From: Ruminococcus flavefaciens FD-1
GTDB lineage: Bacteria > Bacillota > Clostridia > Oscillospirales > Ruminococcaceae
Length of the DNA stretch: 41,119 nt
Direction: 5' to 3'
NCBI GenBank assembly: GCA_000174895.1
Contig: ACOK01000090.1
Coordinates: 1-41,119 of the forward strand
The translations under genes and the position numbers were made by a program. Positions 15,636 through 23,585 of this stretch are shown here, one piece after another. Within the stretch, counting starts at the first letter, position 1. Each line of letters starts with the position of its first letter. The notes under the pieces are model-generated. The model searched no databases, was not told the origin of the DNA, and worked only from the letters and a program-made list of their open reading frames with translations.

Positions 15636-18431
15636 TTATGCCTCGGGGAGTTTATCTATTAACTGGAGGCAGAATCTCTGGATTGCCAGAGCATCTTTAT
15701 TTGTAAGGCCGTTTCCGTTTTCGGATACGTCTGCATTGATCGAACCCTGATCTGTGATATGTCCGTTTGCATTGCCCTTTACGCCGAATCTGTCAGGATT
15801 TGAGAATGCCTGCATTACCAGTACAGCGTCGCTCATATCAACCTTGCCGTCACAGTTTGCATCACCCCAGATAGTTGCATTCTGCTGCTGTGAAACTGAT
15901 GATACAGGAGGCTGTGTCTGTGTAGTTGCCTGAGTTGTAGGCTGAGTTGTAGGCTGAGTTGTAGGCTGTGTAGTTGGTTCGGTTGTCGGCTGAGCAGTAG
16001 TCTGAGTTGTCTGTTCAGCAGCCTGTGCGCCTACTGCTTCAATAGTGAACTTCTGGTTAGCGTTGCCGTTGAATGCGTACTGCTGTACATTTGCGCCTGC
16101 GTTCTTGGACTGCTCGTTTACATCAAGTGCAGACTGGCCGTCTGTGATCTTTGTAAGGATGGAAACTGTGCCGTCGTTGTTCTTCACGAACTTGAACTTC
16201 TGGTTGTCGCCCTTGTTGAATGTATAGATCTCGATGTTTGTACCGTCAGCTGTTTTCTTGCCGTTTACGTCAAGTGCATAGGATTCGCCGTCGCCAAGCT
16301 GTGAAACGAGGTAGAAGTAACCATCGCCTGCTGATACAGCCTTGAACTGGTTCTGCTTGCCTGCTGCTGCTGCCTGCTGGATGTTTGTACCGTTTGCAGC
16401 TGTACCGCCCTCAACGTCGAGGTAGAGACCGCTGTTAACGTTCTTGAATGTGTAGATCTGTCCGTCAACGATATCAGAAGCAGGAGTTGTCGGGATGTCA
16501 ACAGGAGGCTGTGTAACGATAGGCTCTGTAACAGGTGCCTCTGTTACTTCCGGTTCTGTTGTTGCAGGGATGTCTGTCTTATGAGGAGTATTGTTGAACT
16601 GTACCTTTGGCTTGCCGGGAACAGCTGCATCGCTTCCGAGGTAGTAGCTTACGTGAGGAGGCTGGTTGTATGAAGACTGCTGGCAGCAGTTCTGGCAGCG
16701 GTACTGCATATCGTGCATGAGAGTTGCAAGACGAACCTTTGTTGTTGCTGTTGAGCACCATACACGGAGCTTGGAGTTGTCGTCTGTTCTCATGATGAGC
16801 TCTTCTCTCCAGTCACCGAAAAGGTCAACTGTCATACAAGGAACTGATTTTGAGCCATTGTTTGAACCGCATCCGTTAGCTGTAAATACTCGGTCGATCT
16901 TATTAGCGCCATTCATCTTGGAGATCTTGTTTCCGTCGAGGATCTCACGCTCGAGATCGCCGTCCCAGTAGATGAAGAAGTTCTGTGCAGGTTTTGTGCC
17001 GCCGATCTTCTGACCCTTTGTGTTATAAACGTTGCCGTCAGCAGCGCCCCAGAATTCAGCGCCCTTGTTGCCTGCCCATACGTTATCAGCAGCGCAGCGT
17101 CCTGTATCAGTTGTACCTTTGATGTGGAAGAGCTTCTTACCTGTTCTTGCGTCATATAATGTTTCACCATGTGGTCCGCCTTCGTGGCACTCCCAGATCT
17201 CAAGACCCGGATTGTCAGGATCAAAATCACCAACGTGCATTGCGTCACCGTGACCATCGCCTGATGACCAGAGGAGCTTACCGTTATCATCGATTACAGC
17301 TGAACCTGTGATAACTTCCTGCTTGCCGTCGTCGTCAACGTCAGCAACCATTACGTTGTGGTTTCCGCATCCGTAGCCTGCTGCGGACTTGTTATGTCCT
17401 GTGTCGAATATCCATCTCTTTACAAGTTTCTTGTTTCTTACATCGATAGCTGACCATGTGAGTCTTGTGTAGTAGCCTCTGCCGTAGATAGCGGAAGGAT
17501 GTTCGCCGTCAAGGTAAGCGATACCGCTGTTCATACGGTCTACACGGTTTCCGTAGTTATCGCCCCACTTGCCAACATCTCCTCTCGGTACAGGGAAGTC
17601 GATGGTATCAAGTGCGGCACCTGTCTGTCCGTCGAAGAGTGTCATGTACTCAGGGCCTGAAAGTACGTATCCGTTGCCGTTGCGGTAATCCTTGCTTCCG
17701 TCACCGATGACTTTGCCCTTGCCGTCCTTTGTGCCGTCAGCGGTCTTGGTGATGAGTTCAGCCTTGCCGTCGCAGTCGAAGTCAGCTACACACATCTGAG
17801 TATAGTGCTGACCTGCACGGATGTTCTTGCCGAGGTTGATTCTCCAGAGCTGCTTGCCTGTGAGAGTGTAGCAGTCGATGATAACATCATCTGTTTTACC
17901 CTGCTGTGAGTTATCCTTTGCATTTGAAGGATCCCACTTGAGGAATATCTCATACTGTCCGTCGCCGTCAACGTCACCAACAGCGCAGTCATTAGGTGAA
18001 TACTGATTGCCCGGTCTGTTAAGCTTGATGTCAAAGTAATTGTTGCCTGAAGTGAACTTACAGTTCTCTGAGTTTACTACCTTGCCGCCTTCGATGCAGT
18101 CAACACGATATTTTGAACCTGTGCCGCCGCCGTTATCCTGGAAGCAGGTAGGATCGCCCTTCTTGCTGGTGTAGATAAGCTTGTCATCACGGTAGAGTCT
18201 GTACTCAGCGTCGTCAGCATCGCTTGCGTTGAAACGCCAGCTTACATACATACCGTTGCCGTTTTTAACAGCGTAGATACCTCTGTCAAGGTATTCCATG
18301 ATAGCTTTTCCGTTACCGCCTGCGCCGTAAGCGGCATTAGCGGTAAACTGTGATGCCAGTGTTGCATTGGATGTGGCTGCAACTGCAAGTGAAGCTGCAA
18401 AAGCTGCCACTTTTTTAAAGCCCTTTTTCAT
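15636..18431 (-). CDS. Secreted PL11 rhamnogalacturonan lyase with ricin-type lectin domain and dockerin
   Basis: 931 residues. Signal peptide about 1-33. PL11 beta-propeller about 40-625, with the family's calcium-rich repeats (GDVDGDGQYEIFLKW, ADFDCDGKAELITKTADG, ADVDDDGKQEVITGSA) and GRGYYTRLTW. It cleaves the rhamnogalacturonan I backbone by elimination (YesW/YesX type). A ricin-B-like CBM13 domain (about 650-805; repeats with GLYLDV, YALDV, SALDV and Q.F) should bind sugar. A Thr-Gln-Pro linker leads to a type I dockerin (about 854-931; GDANCDGKVDMSDAVLVMQ). It is transcribed divergently from the AraC regulator. RBS GGAAG lies ahead of the ATG. Confidence 0.94.
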   Translation of the reverse strand: MKKGFKKVAAFAASLAVAATSNATLASQFTANAAYGAGGNGKAIMEYLDRGIYAVKNGNGMYVSWRFNASDADDAEYRLYRDDKLIYTSKKGDPTCFQDNGGGTGSKYRVDCIEGGKVVNSENCKFTSGNNYFDIKLNRPGNQYSPNDCAVGDVDGDGQYEIFLKWDPSNAKDNSQQGKTDDVIIDCYTLTGKQLWRINLGKNIRAGQHYTQMCVADFDCDGKAELITKTADGTKDGKGKVIGDGSKDYRNGNGYVLSGPEYMTLFDGQTGAALDTIDFPVPRGDVGKWGDNYGNRVDRMNSGIAYLDGEHPSAIYGRGYYTRLTWSAIDVRNKKLVKRWIFDTGHNKSAAGYGCGNHNVMVADVDDDGKQEVITGSAVIDDNGKLLWSSGDGHGDAMHVGDFDPDNPGLEIWECHEGGPHGETLYDARTGKKLFHIKGTTDTGRCAADNVWAGNKGAEFWGAADGNVYNTKGQKIGGTKPAQNFFIYWDGDLEREILDGNKISKMNGANKIDRVFTANGCGSNNGSKSVPCMTVDLFGDWREELIMRTDDNSKLRVWCSTATTKVRLATLMHDMQYRCQNCCQQSSYNQPPHVSYYLGSDAAVPGKPKVQFNNTPHKTDIPATTEPEVTEAPVTEPIVTQPPVDIPTTPASDIVDGQIYTFKNVNSGLYLDVEGGTAANGTNIQQAAAAGKQNQFKAVSAGDGYFYLVSQLGDGESYALDVNGKKTADGTNIEIYTFNKGDNQKFKFVKNNDGTVSILTKITDGQSALDVNEQSKNAGANVQQYAFNGNANQKFTIEAVGAQAAEQTTQTTAQPTTEPTTQPTTQPTTQPTTQATTQTQPPVSSVSQQQNATIWGDANCDGKVDMSDAVLVMQAFSNPDRFGVKGNANGHITDQGSINADVSENGNGLTNKDALAIQRFCLQLIDKLPEA

Positions 18432-18535
18432 TTAACATTCTTCCTTTCAAATTTTAATATCCCTTAAATTTTTGCTTTACTATGGTTTCTTATAAGCTTA
18501 AAAGTACTTTTTAGCTAATTCATTCCGTTGAGTAT

Positions 18536-18613
18536 ATTATAGCATAATTATAACTGCATTTAAATGACCAATTCCATCATTTTGTTGACAAATTATTGCA
18601 GAAACTGTATAAT
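18536..18613. promoter_or_regulatory. Divergent promoters between PL11 and the AraC regulator
   Basis: Plus strand: TTGACA (18585-18590), 17-bp spacer, TATAAT (18608-18613), leading to the AraC gene with a leader of about 115 nt. Minus strand: TATAAT at 18541-18536 is a probable -10 for PL11 without a good -35, as expected for an activated promoter. The rest of 18432-18736 is AT-rich with no other clear signal. Confidence 0.7.
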
Positions 18614-18736
18614 TAAATCATAGAGAAATAAAACATCGATTTTCTGCTTGCATTATATTAAAAGATAACAAATGTAAAGATACATTTATTTCAAAAAAAT
18701 AATAGTCGATAAACTATAATCAGAGGGGGATTTTTT

Positions 18737-19516
18737 ATGTTTATCTATCAGCTTGGCTGGCACTGGGCACACGCCGAACCTTTTGCTATAGAACGACCTA
18801 ACGGTCATTTCGGTCATCAGATAATCCTGACACGCTCAAAAGGAAGATTGAAAATGGGCGACAAGGAATATCATGTGGAGAAAAACACAGTTTTTATCGT
18901 CACAAGCTGCCTGCCTCACTGTATTTACAGCGACGGTGAGGAGTACTGCGACGACTGGATCAGATTCAGTCCCGAACAGGAGGATAACGAATTTTTCTCG
19001 GCTCTAAGCCCATTGATGAATGTTCCGATCAAGCTGAATGATGACGGAGTTTCAAATCTCATTGCAGGTGCGGTCGAGATATTCAATTCGGAAATACCGC
19101 AGAAAAAAGAAACTCTCCATCACATACTTTGCGCCATACTCACACATATAAGCGCAAGTGCAGTACCTGCCAAAAAAGCCAAGCACAACTATTACGACGA
19201 GGAACTTGATAAGCTCAGGAAGCAGATATACGATGACCCCGGACATGAATGGAGTATCCCTGATATTGCCGATAAACTCAGTATTTCCGTTTCCCATTTC
19301 CAGAGATTGTACAAGAACAGATTCGGGGTATCATGCATGAATGACGTTTTCATGAGTCGTATGTACTACGCAAAACAGCTGCTTATGAATACCGAACTCC
19401 CTGCCAAAGAGATCGCAGAGAAATGCGGATTCAATAACTATGAATATTTCTCACGCTCATTCACTAAATACGCCTGCGTCTCACCGGTCAAATACAGAAG
19501 TAAATTCAAGGAATAA
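18737..19516 (+). CDS. AraC family transcriptional regulator
   Basis: 259 residues. The N-terminal cupin-like sensor (about 1-140) has GHQIILTRSKGRLKMGDKEYHVEKNTVFIV and LPHCIYSDGEEYCDDWIRF. The C-terminal double helix-turn-helix (about 165-258) has WSIPDIADKLSISVSHFQRLYKNRFG and LPAKEIAEKCGFNNYEYFSRSFTKY. It probably senses a sugar released by cell wall breakdown and activates the divergent PL11 lyase. RBS GAGGGGGA lies 7 bases ahead of the ATG. Element C follows about 15 bases after the stop. Confidence 0.9.
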   Translation: MFIYQLGWHWAHAEPFAIERPNGHFGHQIILTRSKGRLKMGDKEYHVEKNTVFIVTSCLPHCIYSDGEEYCDDWIRFSPEQEDNEFFSALSPLMNVPIKLNDDGVSNLIAGAVEIFNSEIPQKKETLHHILCAILTHISASAVPAKKAKHNYYDEELDKLRKQIYDDPGHEWSIPDIADKLSISVSHFQRLYKNRFGVSCMNDVFMSRMYYAKQLLMNTELPAKEIAEKCGFNNYEYFSRSFTKYACVSPVKYRSKFKE

Positions 19517-19529
19517 AAAAGGAGGCACA

Positions 19530-19802
19530 TAACTGTGGTACTCTTACAGCAACTTTATGCGTGTCTATTGAGGTAGACATTCTGAAGAAGCCTCTTCTCG
19601 GATCTGTTTCCCAAGACTATTAATTTTGCCCCATAGAGGGCGCTCCCAGTAAAACTACTGGTTTTCACAACTTACGTGGAGCGCCCTCTATGGGGCAAAA
19701 TTCTATTAAAAGTCTTTGGAAAGGGGTTCGGGGAAGAACCTTTCCTCAGAAAGGTTTTCCCCGATAAATACATATAAAGCTGCTATACGAGTACCACGGT
19801 TA
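19530..19802. repeat. Element C: 273-bp MITE-like element with about 40-bp inverted ends
   Basis: The left end (TAACTGTGGTACTC...) and right end (...GAGTACCACGGTTA) are imperfect inverted repeats of about 40 bp. The centre is a long hairpin with arms TTTTGCCCCATAGAGGGC... / ...GCCCTCTATGGGGCAAAA. A second copy begins at 41078 and leaves the window. No coding capacity. Confidence 0.88.
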
Positions 19803-19826
19803 TAGCGGCTCGGTTTTCTATGACAA

Positions 19827-19869
19827 TAAAAAATGTGGGGGGTGAGCTTCACTGAGGAAGCTCACCCCC
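19827..19869 (-). terminator. Terminator of the GH44 gene
   Basis: On the minus strand a perfect 13-bp stem GGGGGTGAGCTTC / GAAGCTCACCCCC with a 6-nt loop is followed by CACATTTTTTATT. Confidence 0.85.
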
Positions 19870-19910
19870 TTGTTAAATATGGATAGATTCCGGTTTATCG
19901 GAATGGATCA

Positions 19911-22313
19911 TTATGCTTCGGGAAGCTTGTCGATAAGCTTGAGCATTAACTTCTGGATAGCAAGAGCATCTGCATTTGTAACGCCGTCGCTGTTGCCTGA
20001 GCAGTCAGCGTTTGCCTTGCCCTGTTCTGTCAGCTTATACTTAGAAGGATTGGAGATAGACTGCATGATGATAACAGCATCTGAGATATCAACAGTACCG
20101 TCGCAGTTAGCATCGCCGTATGTTACGTTTGCGGGAGTTTCGGAAGAAACTGTAGTTGTTGTGGTTGCAGCGGATGTTGTAGCAGCTGTAGTAGTTGTGG
20201 TCTCTGTCTGCGGCTCATCACCCTCAGCGTACTCATAAACTACCTGGATGCTTGTGTATTCAACTTCGATCTTATCCTTTGTTGCATCATCGGGATCGCC
20301 CTTTTCGGAAGCATCCCACCACTTCTGGAGCTCTACCTTGCCGTCAGCAACGTATGCTTCAAGATCCTCTGATACCTTGTCCTCACCTTCACCTGTGGTC
20401 TTTGTGAGTGTGCCGTCAAACTTTACGATAGCGGACTGACCCTTGCCCAGCGGGAGACTGTAGCTCTTGTATGTCCAGAAATCCTTGCCGGCCTTGTCCT
20501 TTGCGTTGATGCATACTGCACAGCCTGCTGTTGCCCAGCCTGAACCTGCACTTGATGTAACATCGCCGTTGATAACGATCTTTGAGAGGTGCTCAGGATC
20601 TGTTATCGGAATTTCAACATAGCCGTTCTTATTTATCATTGAAGAAGGATCCTTGAATTCCTCAGTCTTCTCGGTTACCTTCTTTTCCTCGTATATCTTC
20701 TCACCGTCGAAAGCAGCGGCGTCATCGGATACAACTACCATTGCAGCTGAGAAAGCAGGAAGCTCAACATTTACCTTGTTATCCTTGACATCCTTTACGA
20801 TGTCGAGAAGTCTTACCTGATCGTTGTCGCCGTATACAGCGTAAACAGCAGCTGACTTGTAGTCCTTTGAAGCATTCTCAAGGTCGATAACAGCGTTCTC
20901 AGCTTCTGTCATATTCTTGTTGGTGATCATGACAGTTACCTTTGACTCATCGCCGTCGTTAACAGCAGCGTATGTGCTGGACTTTGATACATCTTCAGTA
21001 GAAGCAGGGATGAGAGTATCACCGAAGCATCCGCCCTTGCCGTCGTAGTTAGTGTAGAGGTTGATACCTGAGATGATGAATGGCTCACCGCCCCAGAGAG
21101 TTGCGAGATATACGCCCTGATCAGCGAAGCATCCCAGTGCCTCTGCCTGAGCGATAGTACCGGAAGTATCCTCGCCGCCCTTGAAGTTATACTCTGAGAT
21201 AGCCAGCTTTGTGCCGGGATAGTATGTATCTATGGACTTCTTTATAGTCGGAAGGATAGGCACATTCTGCATACACCACTGACCGATCCAGCTGTTCTCG
21301 GAGAAGCCTTCCTCATAGAGAGTACGAACTGACTGAACTCTGTCCTCAGCGCCTGTTCTTGCAGATTCCGAGTAGTAGTGGATGTCAAGTACATCGAGGA
21401 GACGGGTGCCTTCTTCTTCAGAAGCCTTCTTCATCTGGTCGAGATAGCAGTCCAGATACCAGTGATAGTTGTTCTTGGACTTTACGTCCTCCCATTCTGT
21501 ATGCTGCTCGTCATCGTCGAGGTGATCGAAAGCAGTGTAGCCATAGAGTGCAGGTCCGAAGATCTCAGCCTTAGGATCAAGCTTCTTGACAGCCTTAGCA
21601 AGTTCGATGGACTTGTTTCCAAGCTCTTCGATAGTTACAGGCTCGGGATGAACTCTCGGGTGAGTATCGTTCCAGAGAACAGGCTCGTTATCAAGGCTGT
21701 AGCCCTGGATACCTGTAGGTGACTGTGAATCGCCCAGCTTATTGATGATGTAGTTTACGTACTCATCCATATAAACAACGCCGTCTGTCAGATCAGGCTC
21801 ATCAGCAAAAGGTGCGCCCTTTGTGAACTTTACCTCGTTCCAGCGCTTTGAAGGAGCGACTTCATCTTCCTTGACAGTGCCGTCCTTATCAGCTGAAACG
21901 TAGCCTGCCATCTGGAGAGTTGTCATTTTGTAATCAACGCCGTACTTTGCAGCTTCCTTGGAAAGTCTCTGAACTACCTCAGCAGGAGCATTTGAATCCG
22001 AGAGGTTGTTATCGGAACTGTGTTTCCAGTCCGAACCTGCGTTTGAAGCATTGTTCTCCCAGTTGTAAGCAGTCATACGGTTACCGCCCTGACGTACAGC
22101 AGTAGTCTTGACGCTCTTGAGGTCTGTGGTATACTGGTTAACGCCGTAGATAAGAGGGCTTATCTCCTTGCGCTCGCCCTTGAGGTCTACCTTGATATTC
22201 ATATCAAAACCTCCTGCTGCATTCACCTTTGTTTCGGGCAACACGCCTAATGGTGCAGACAGTGTACAACCTGCCATAGCAAGTGCTGTCAGAAATGCTG
22301 TTGATTTTCTCAT
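19911..22313 (-). CDS. Secreted GH44 endoglucanase/xyloglucanase with CBM76-like domain and dockerin
   Basis: 800 residues from ATG 22313, which has AAGGAGGAA ahead; a longer in-frame start at 22394 lies inside the preceding gene. Signal peptide about 1-33. GH44 domain about 38-540: acid/base Glu210 in SLDNEPVLW and nucleophile Glu374 in AISEYNF. The family acts on cellulose, xyloglucan and mixed-linkage glucans. A second beta-rich region (about 560-705; YVEIPITDPEHLSKIVINGDVTS, WWDASEKG) resembles the CBM76 module found after GH44 in R. flavefaciens; this is from memory of the architecture. A Thr linker and type I dockerin (732-800) end the protein. It follows the XRE regulator by 56 bases with no terminator between, so they are probably one transcript. 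Confidence 0.93.
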   Translation of the reverse strand: MRKSTAFLTALAMAGCTLSAPLGVLPETKVNAAGGFDMNIKVDLKGERKEISPLIYGVNQYTTDLKSVKTTAVRQGGNRMTAYNWENNASNAGSDWKHSSDNNLSDSNAPAEVVQRLSKEAAKYGVDYKMTTLQMAGYVSADKDGTVKEDEVAPSKRWNEVKFTKGAPFADEPDLTDGVVYMDEYVNYIINKLGDSQSPTGIQGYSLDNEPVLWNDTHPRVHPEPVTIEELGNKSIELAKAVKKLDPKAEIFGPALYGYTAFDHLDDDEQHTEWEDVKSKNNYHWYLDCYLDQMKKASEEEGTRLLDVLDIHYYSESARTGAEDRVQSVRTLYEEGFSENSWIGQWCMQNVPILPTIKKSIDTYYPGTKLAISEYNFKGGEDTSGTIAQAEALGCFADQGVYLATLWGGEPFIISGINLYTNYDGKGGCFGDTLIPASTEDVSKSSTYAAVNDGDESKVTVMITNKNMTEAENAVIDLENASKDYKSAAVYAVYGDNDQVRLLDIVKDVKDNKVNVELPAFSAAMVVVSDDAAAFDGEKIYEEKKVTEKTEEFKDPSSMINKNGYVEIPITDPEHLSKIVINGDVTSSAGSGWATAGCAVCINAKDKAGKDFWTYKSYSLPLGKGQSAIVKFDGTLTKTTGEGEDKVSEDLEAYVADGKVELQKWWDASEKGDPDDATKDKIEVEYTSIQVVYEYAEGDEPQTETTTTTAATTSAATTTTTVSSETPANVTYGDANCDGTVDISDAVIIMQSISNPSKYKLTEQGKANADCSGNSDGVTNADALAIQKLMLKLIDKLPEA

Positions 22314-22369
22314 AAGAAATTCCTCCTTGTAATTAGTATCCCTTTTATTTTCACCGATCGATGACCGGA

Positions 22370-23266
22370 TCATTTCTCGTCCTTTTCCCACCATCTTACT
22401 GACGGGACTTTGGTATCATCGCTTCCGTCACTGTAACGGAAAGCTCCCTGACGCCAGATATCGGTATTCGGCTCGATATATTTCAGATAATTTGTGATCG
22501 CTCTTGCCAGAACCAGCATGAATGTTATCATGTGGTGGTGAGAGTAACCGTAGAGTATCACCGACTCATCGCTGAGAACAGCACCTACTCGCCAGACAAG
22601 TCCGAATCTGTCCAGCCTGTCGATGATGTACTGCACCTTATCCAGCGGAATATTCAGTTTCTCGGAGATATTTTCAGCCGAAAACATCTTGTTCCTTGCG
22701 CTTGCACCGAGGTACATGATGATGTTCAGGGCATCCACATCCGCAAGAGTGTTGAAAAGCCTTGCCATATTGGTGATGTCTCCGAAATAGTGATTCAGAC
22801 CGTTTTCCGGCACCTCAAGGAAAAAGAAGTATCTCAGGTCCTTGTTGAGGCGTGCTATCGATATGGCATCGTCTGCTTTTATTCCTGCGAAGTTCTCATG
22901 CTCGTAATCATCGCTGAGTCTTCCTGTTTTGTCGGTGTTGGGGTTGTAGGCGTACATTGCCGAATACATAAGCTTCATGAATAGTTCCGCACGCTTTTCG
23001 GGAGGAGTGATCCTCATCTCGTCACTGACAAGCTTTTCGATATCACGTTCGTTGTTTTCGATCTTGATACCGAACAAAGCGTCAAGAGAGATATTGAGTT
23101 CCCGTGCGATCCTGGGAAGCAGTTCGCCGTCGGGATAACTGGAATTCTCCCATTTTGATACTGCCTGCGGGGAGACATTCAGTCTTACAGCAAGCTGTTC
23201 CTGAGTGAGTCCGAGTTCTTTTCTGCGCTTGACCAGATTCTTTCTGAACAGGTTTTTCTTGTCCAT
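22370..23266 (-). CDS. XRE family regulator with C-terminal winged-helix-like region
   Basis: 298 residues from ATG 23266 (GGGGG ahead); the in-frame ATG at 23311 is too far upstream of the RBS. N-terminal HTH_3 domain about 10-65: RRKELGLTQEQLAVRLNVSPQAVSKWENSSYPD. The rest is a long helical region, then MFSAENISEKLNIPLDKVQYIIDRLDRFGLVWRV, a pattern like a winged helix, and a tail. The gene directly precedes the GH44 enzyme and probably controls that operon. The signal it senses is unknown. Confidence 0.85.
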   Translation of the reverse strand: MDKKNLFRKNLVKRRKELGLTQEQLAVRLNVSPQAVSKWENSSYPDGELLPRIARELNISLDALFGIKIENNERDIEKLVSDEMRITPPEKRAELFMKLMYSAMYAYNPNTDKTGRLSDDYEHENFAGIKADDAISIARLNKDLRYFFFLEVPENGLNHYFGDITNMARLFNTLADVDALNIIMYLGASARNKMFSAENISEKLNIPLDKVQYIIDRLDRFGLVWRVGAVLSDESVILYGYSHHHMITFMLVLARAITNYLKYIEPNTDIWRQGAFRYSDGSDDTKVPSVRWWEKDEK

Positions 23267-23296
23267 GACCCCGCCCCCTTTTCCGTTTACAAGTTT

Positions 23297-23360
23297 ATTA
23301 TAGCACAACAACCGGTAGAGTTCAAGCTAAACATATTATAATAAAATCAACTATCGGTTG
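23297..23360 (-). promoter_or_regulatory. Promoter of the XRE-GH44 unit with an inverted repeat around the -35 region
   Basis: On the minus strand TTGAAC (23325-23320), 17-bp spacer, TATAAT (23302-23297). CAACCGGTAG (23309-23318) and CTATCGGTTG (23351-23360) form an inverted repeat with one mismatch, flanking the -35. The right copy is itself part of TCAAC-N5-GTTGA. These are candidate autoregulatory sites for the XRE protein. Confidence 0.65.
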
Positions 23361-23506
23361 ATAAGTTGGATTTTCTAACTTGATATTTTTGAGCTGATCC
23401 TCGGATCCTCACGTTTTTTTCGGAATCCCCGGCTTACTATCTTCCCGGTGGAAAAAGCGGCGTTATTGCATAAGCATATAGACCAATAGTAGAAAGTATA
23501 TATTCC

Positions 23507-23535
23507 TTGACATTGCACTTAGTTAAAGCTATAAT
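23507..23535 (+). promoter_or_regulatory. Promoter of the membrane glycosyltransferase-like gene
   Basis: Perfect TTGACA (23507-23512), 17-bp spacer, TATAAT (23530-23535), about 50 bases before the ATG. Confidence 0.9.
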
Positions 23536-23585
23536 AGTATTACTGCTTATTATTGATTTTCTTATTATTTAATATGGAGGACATC

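Noticed and set aside
18510..18520. TTAGCTAA string upstream of PL11 as a fifth metal-type operator
   Set aside because: The half-sites are adjacent, without the 6-bp spacer seen in the other four.
23514..23532. TTAG-N6-CTAT in the promoter of the membrane protein gene
   Set aside because: One mismatch, no longer palindrome around it, and it falls in ordinary -35/-10 spacer sequence.
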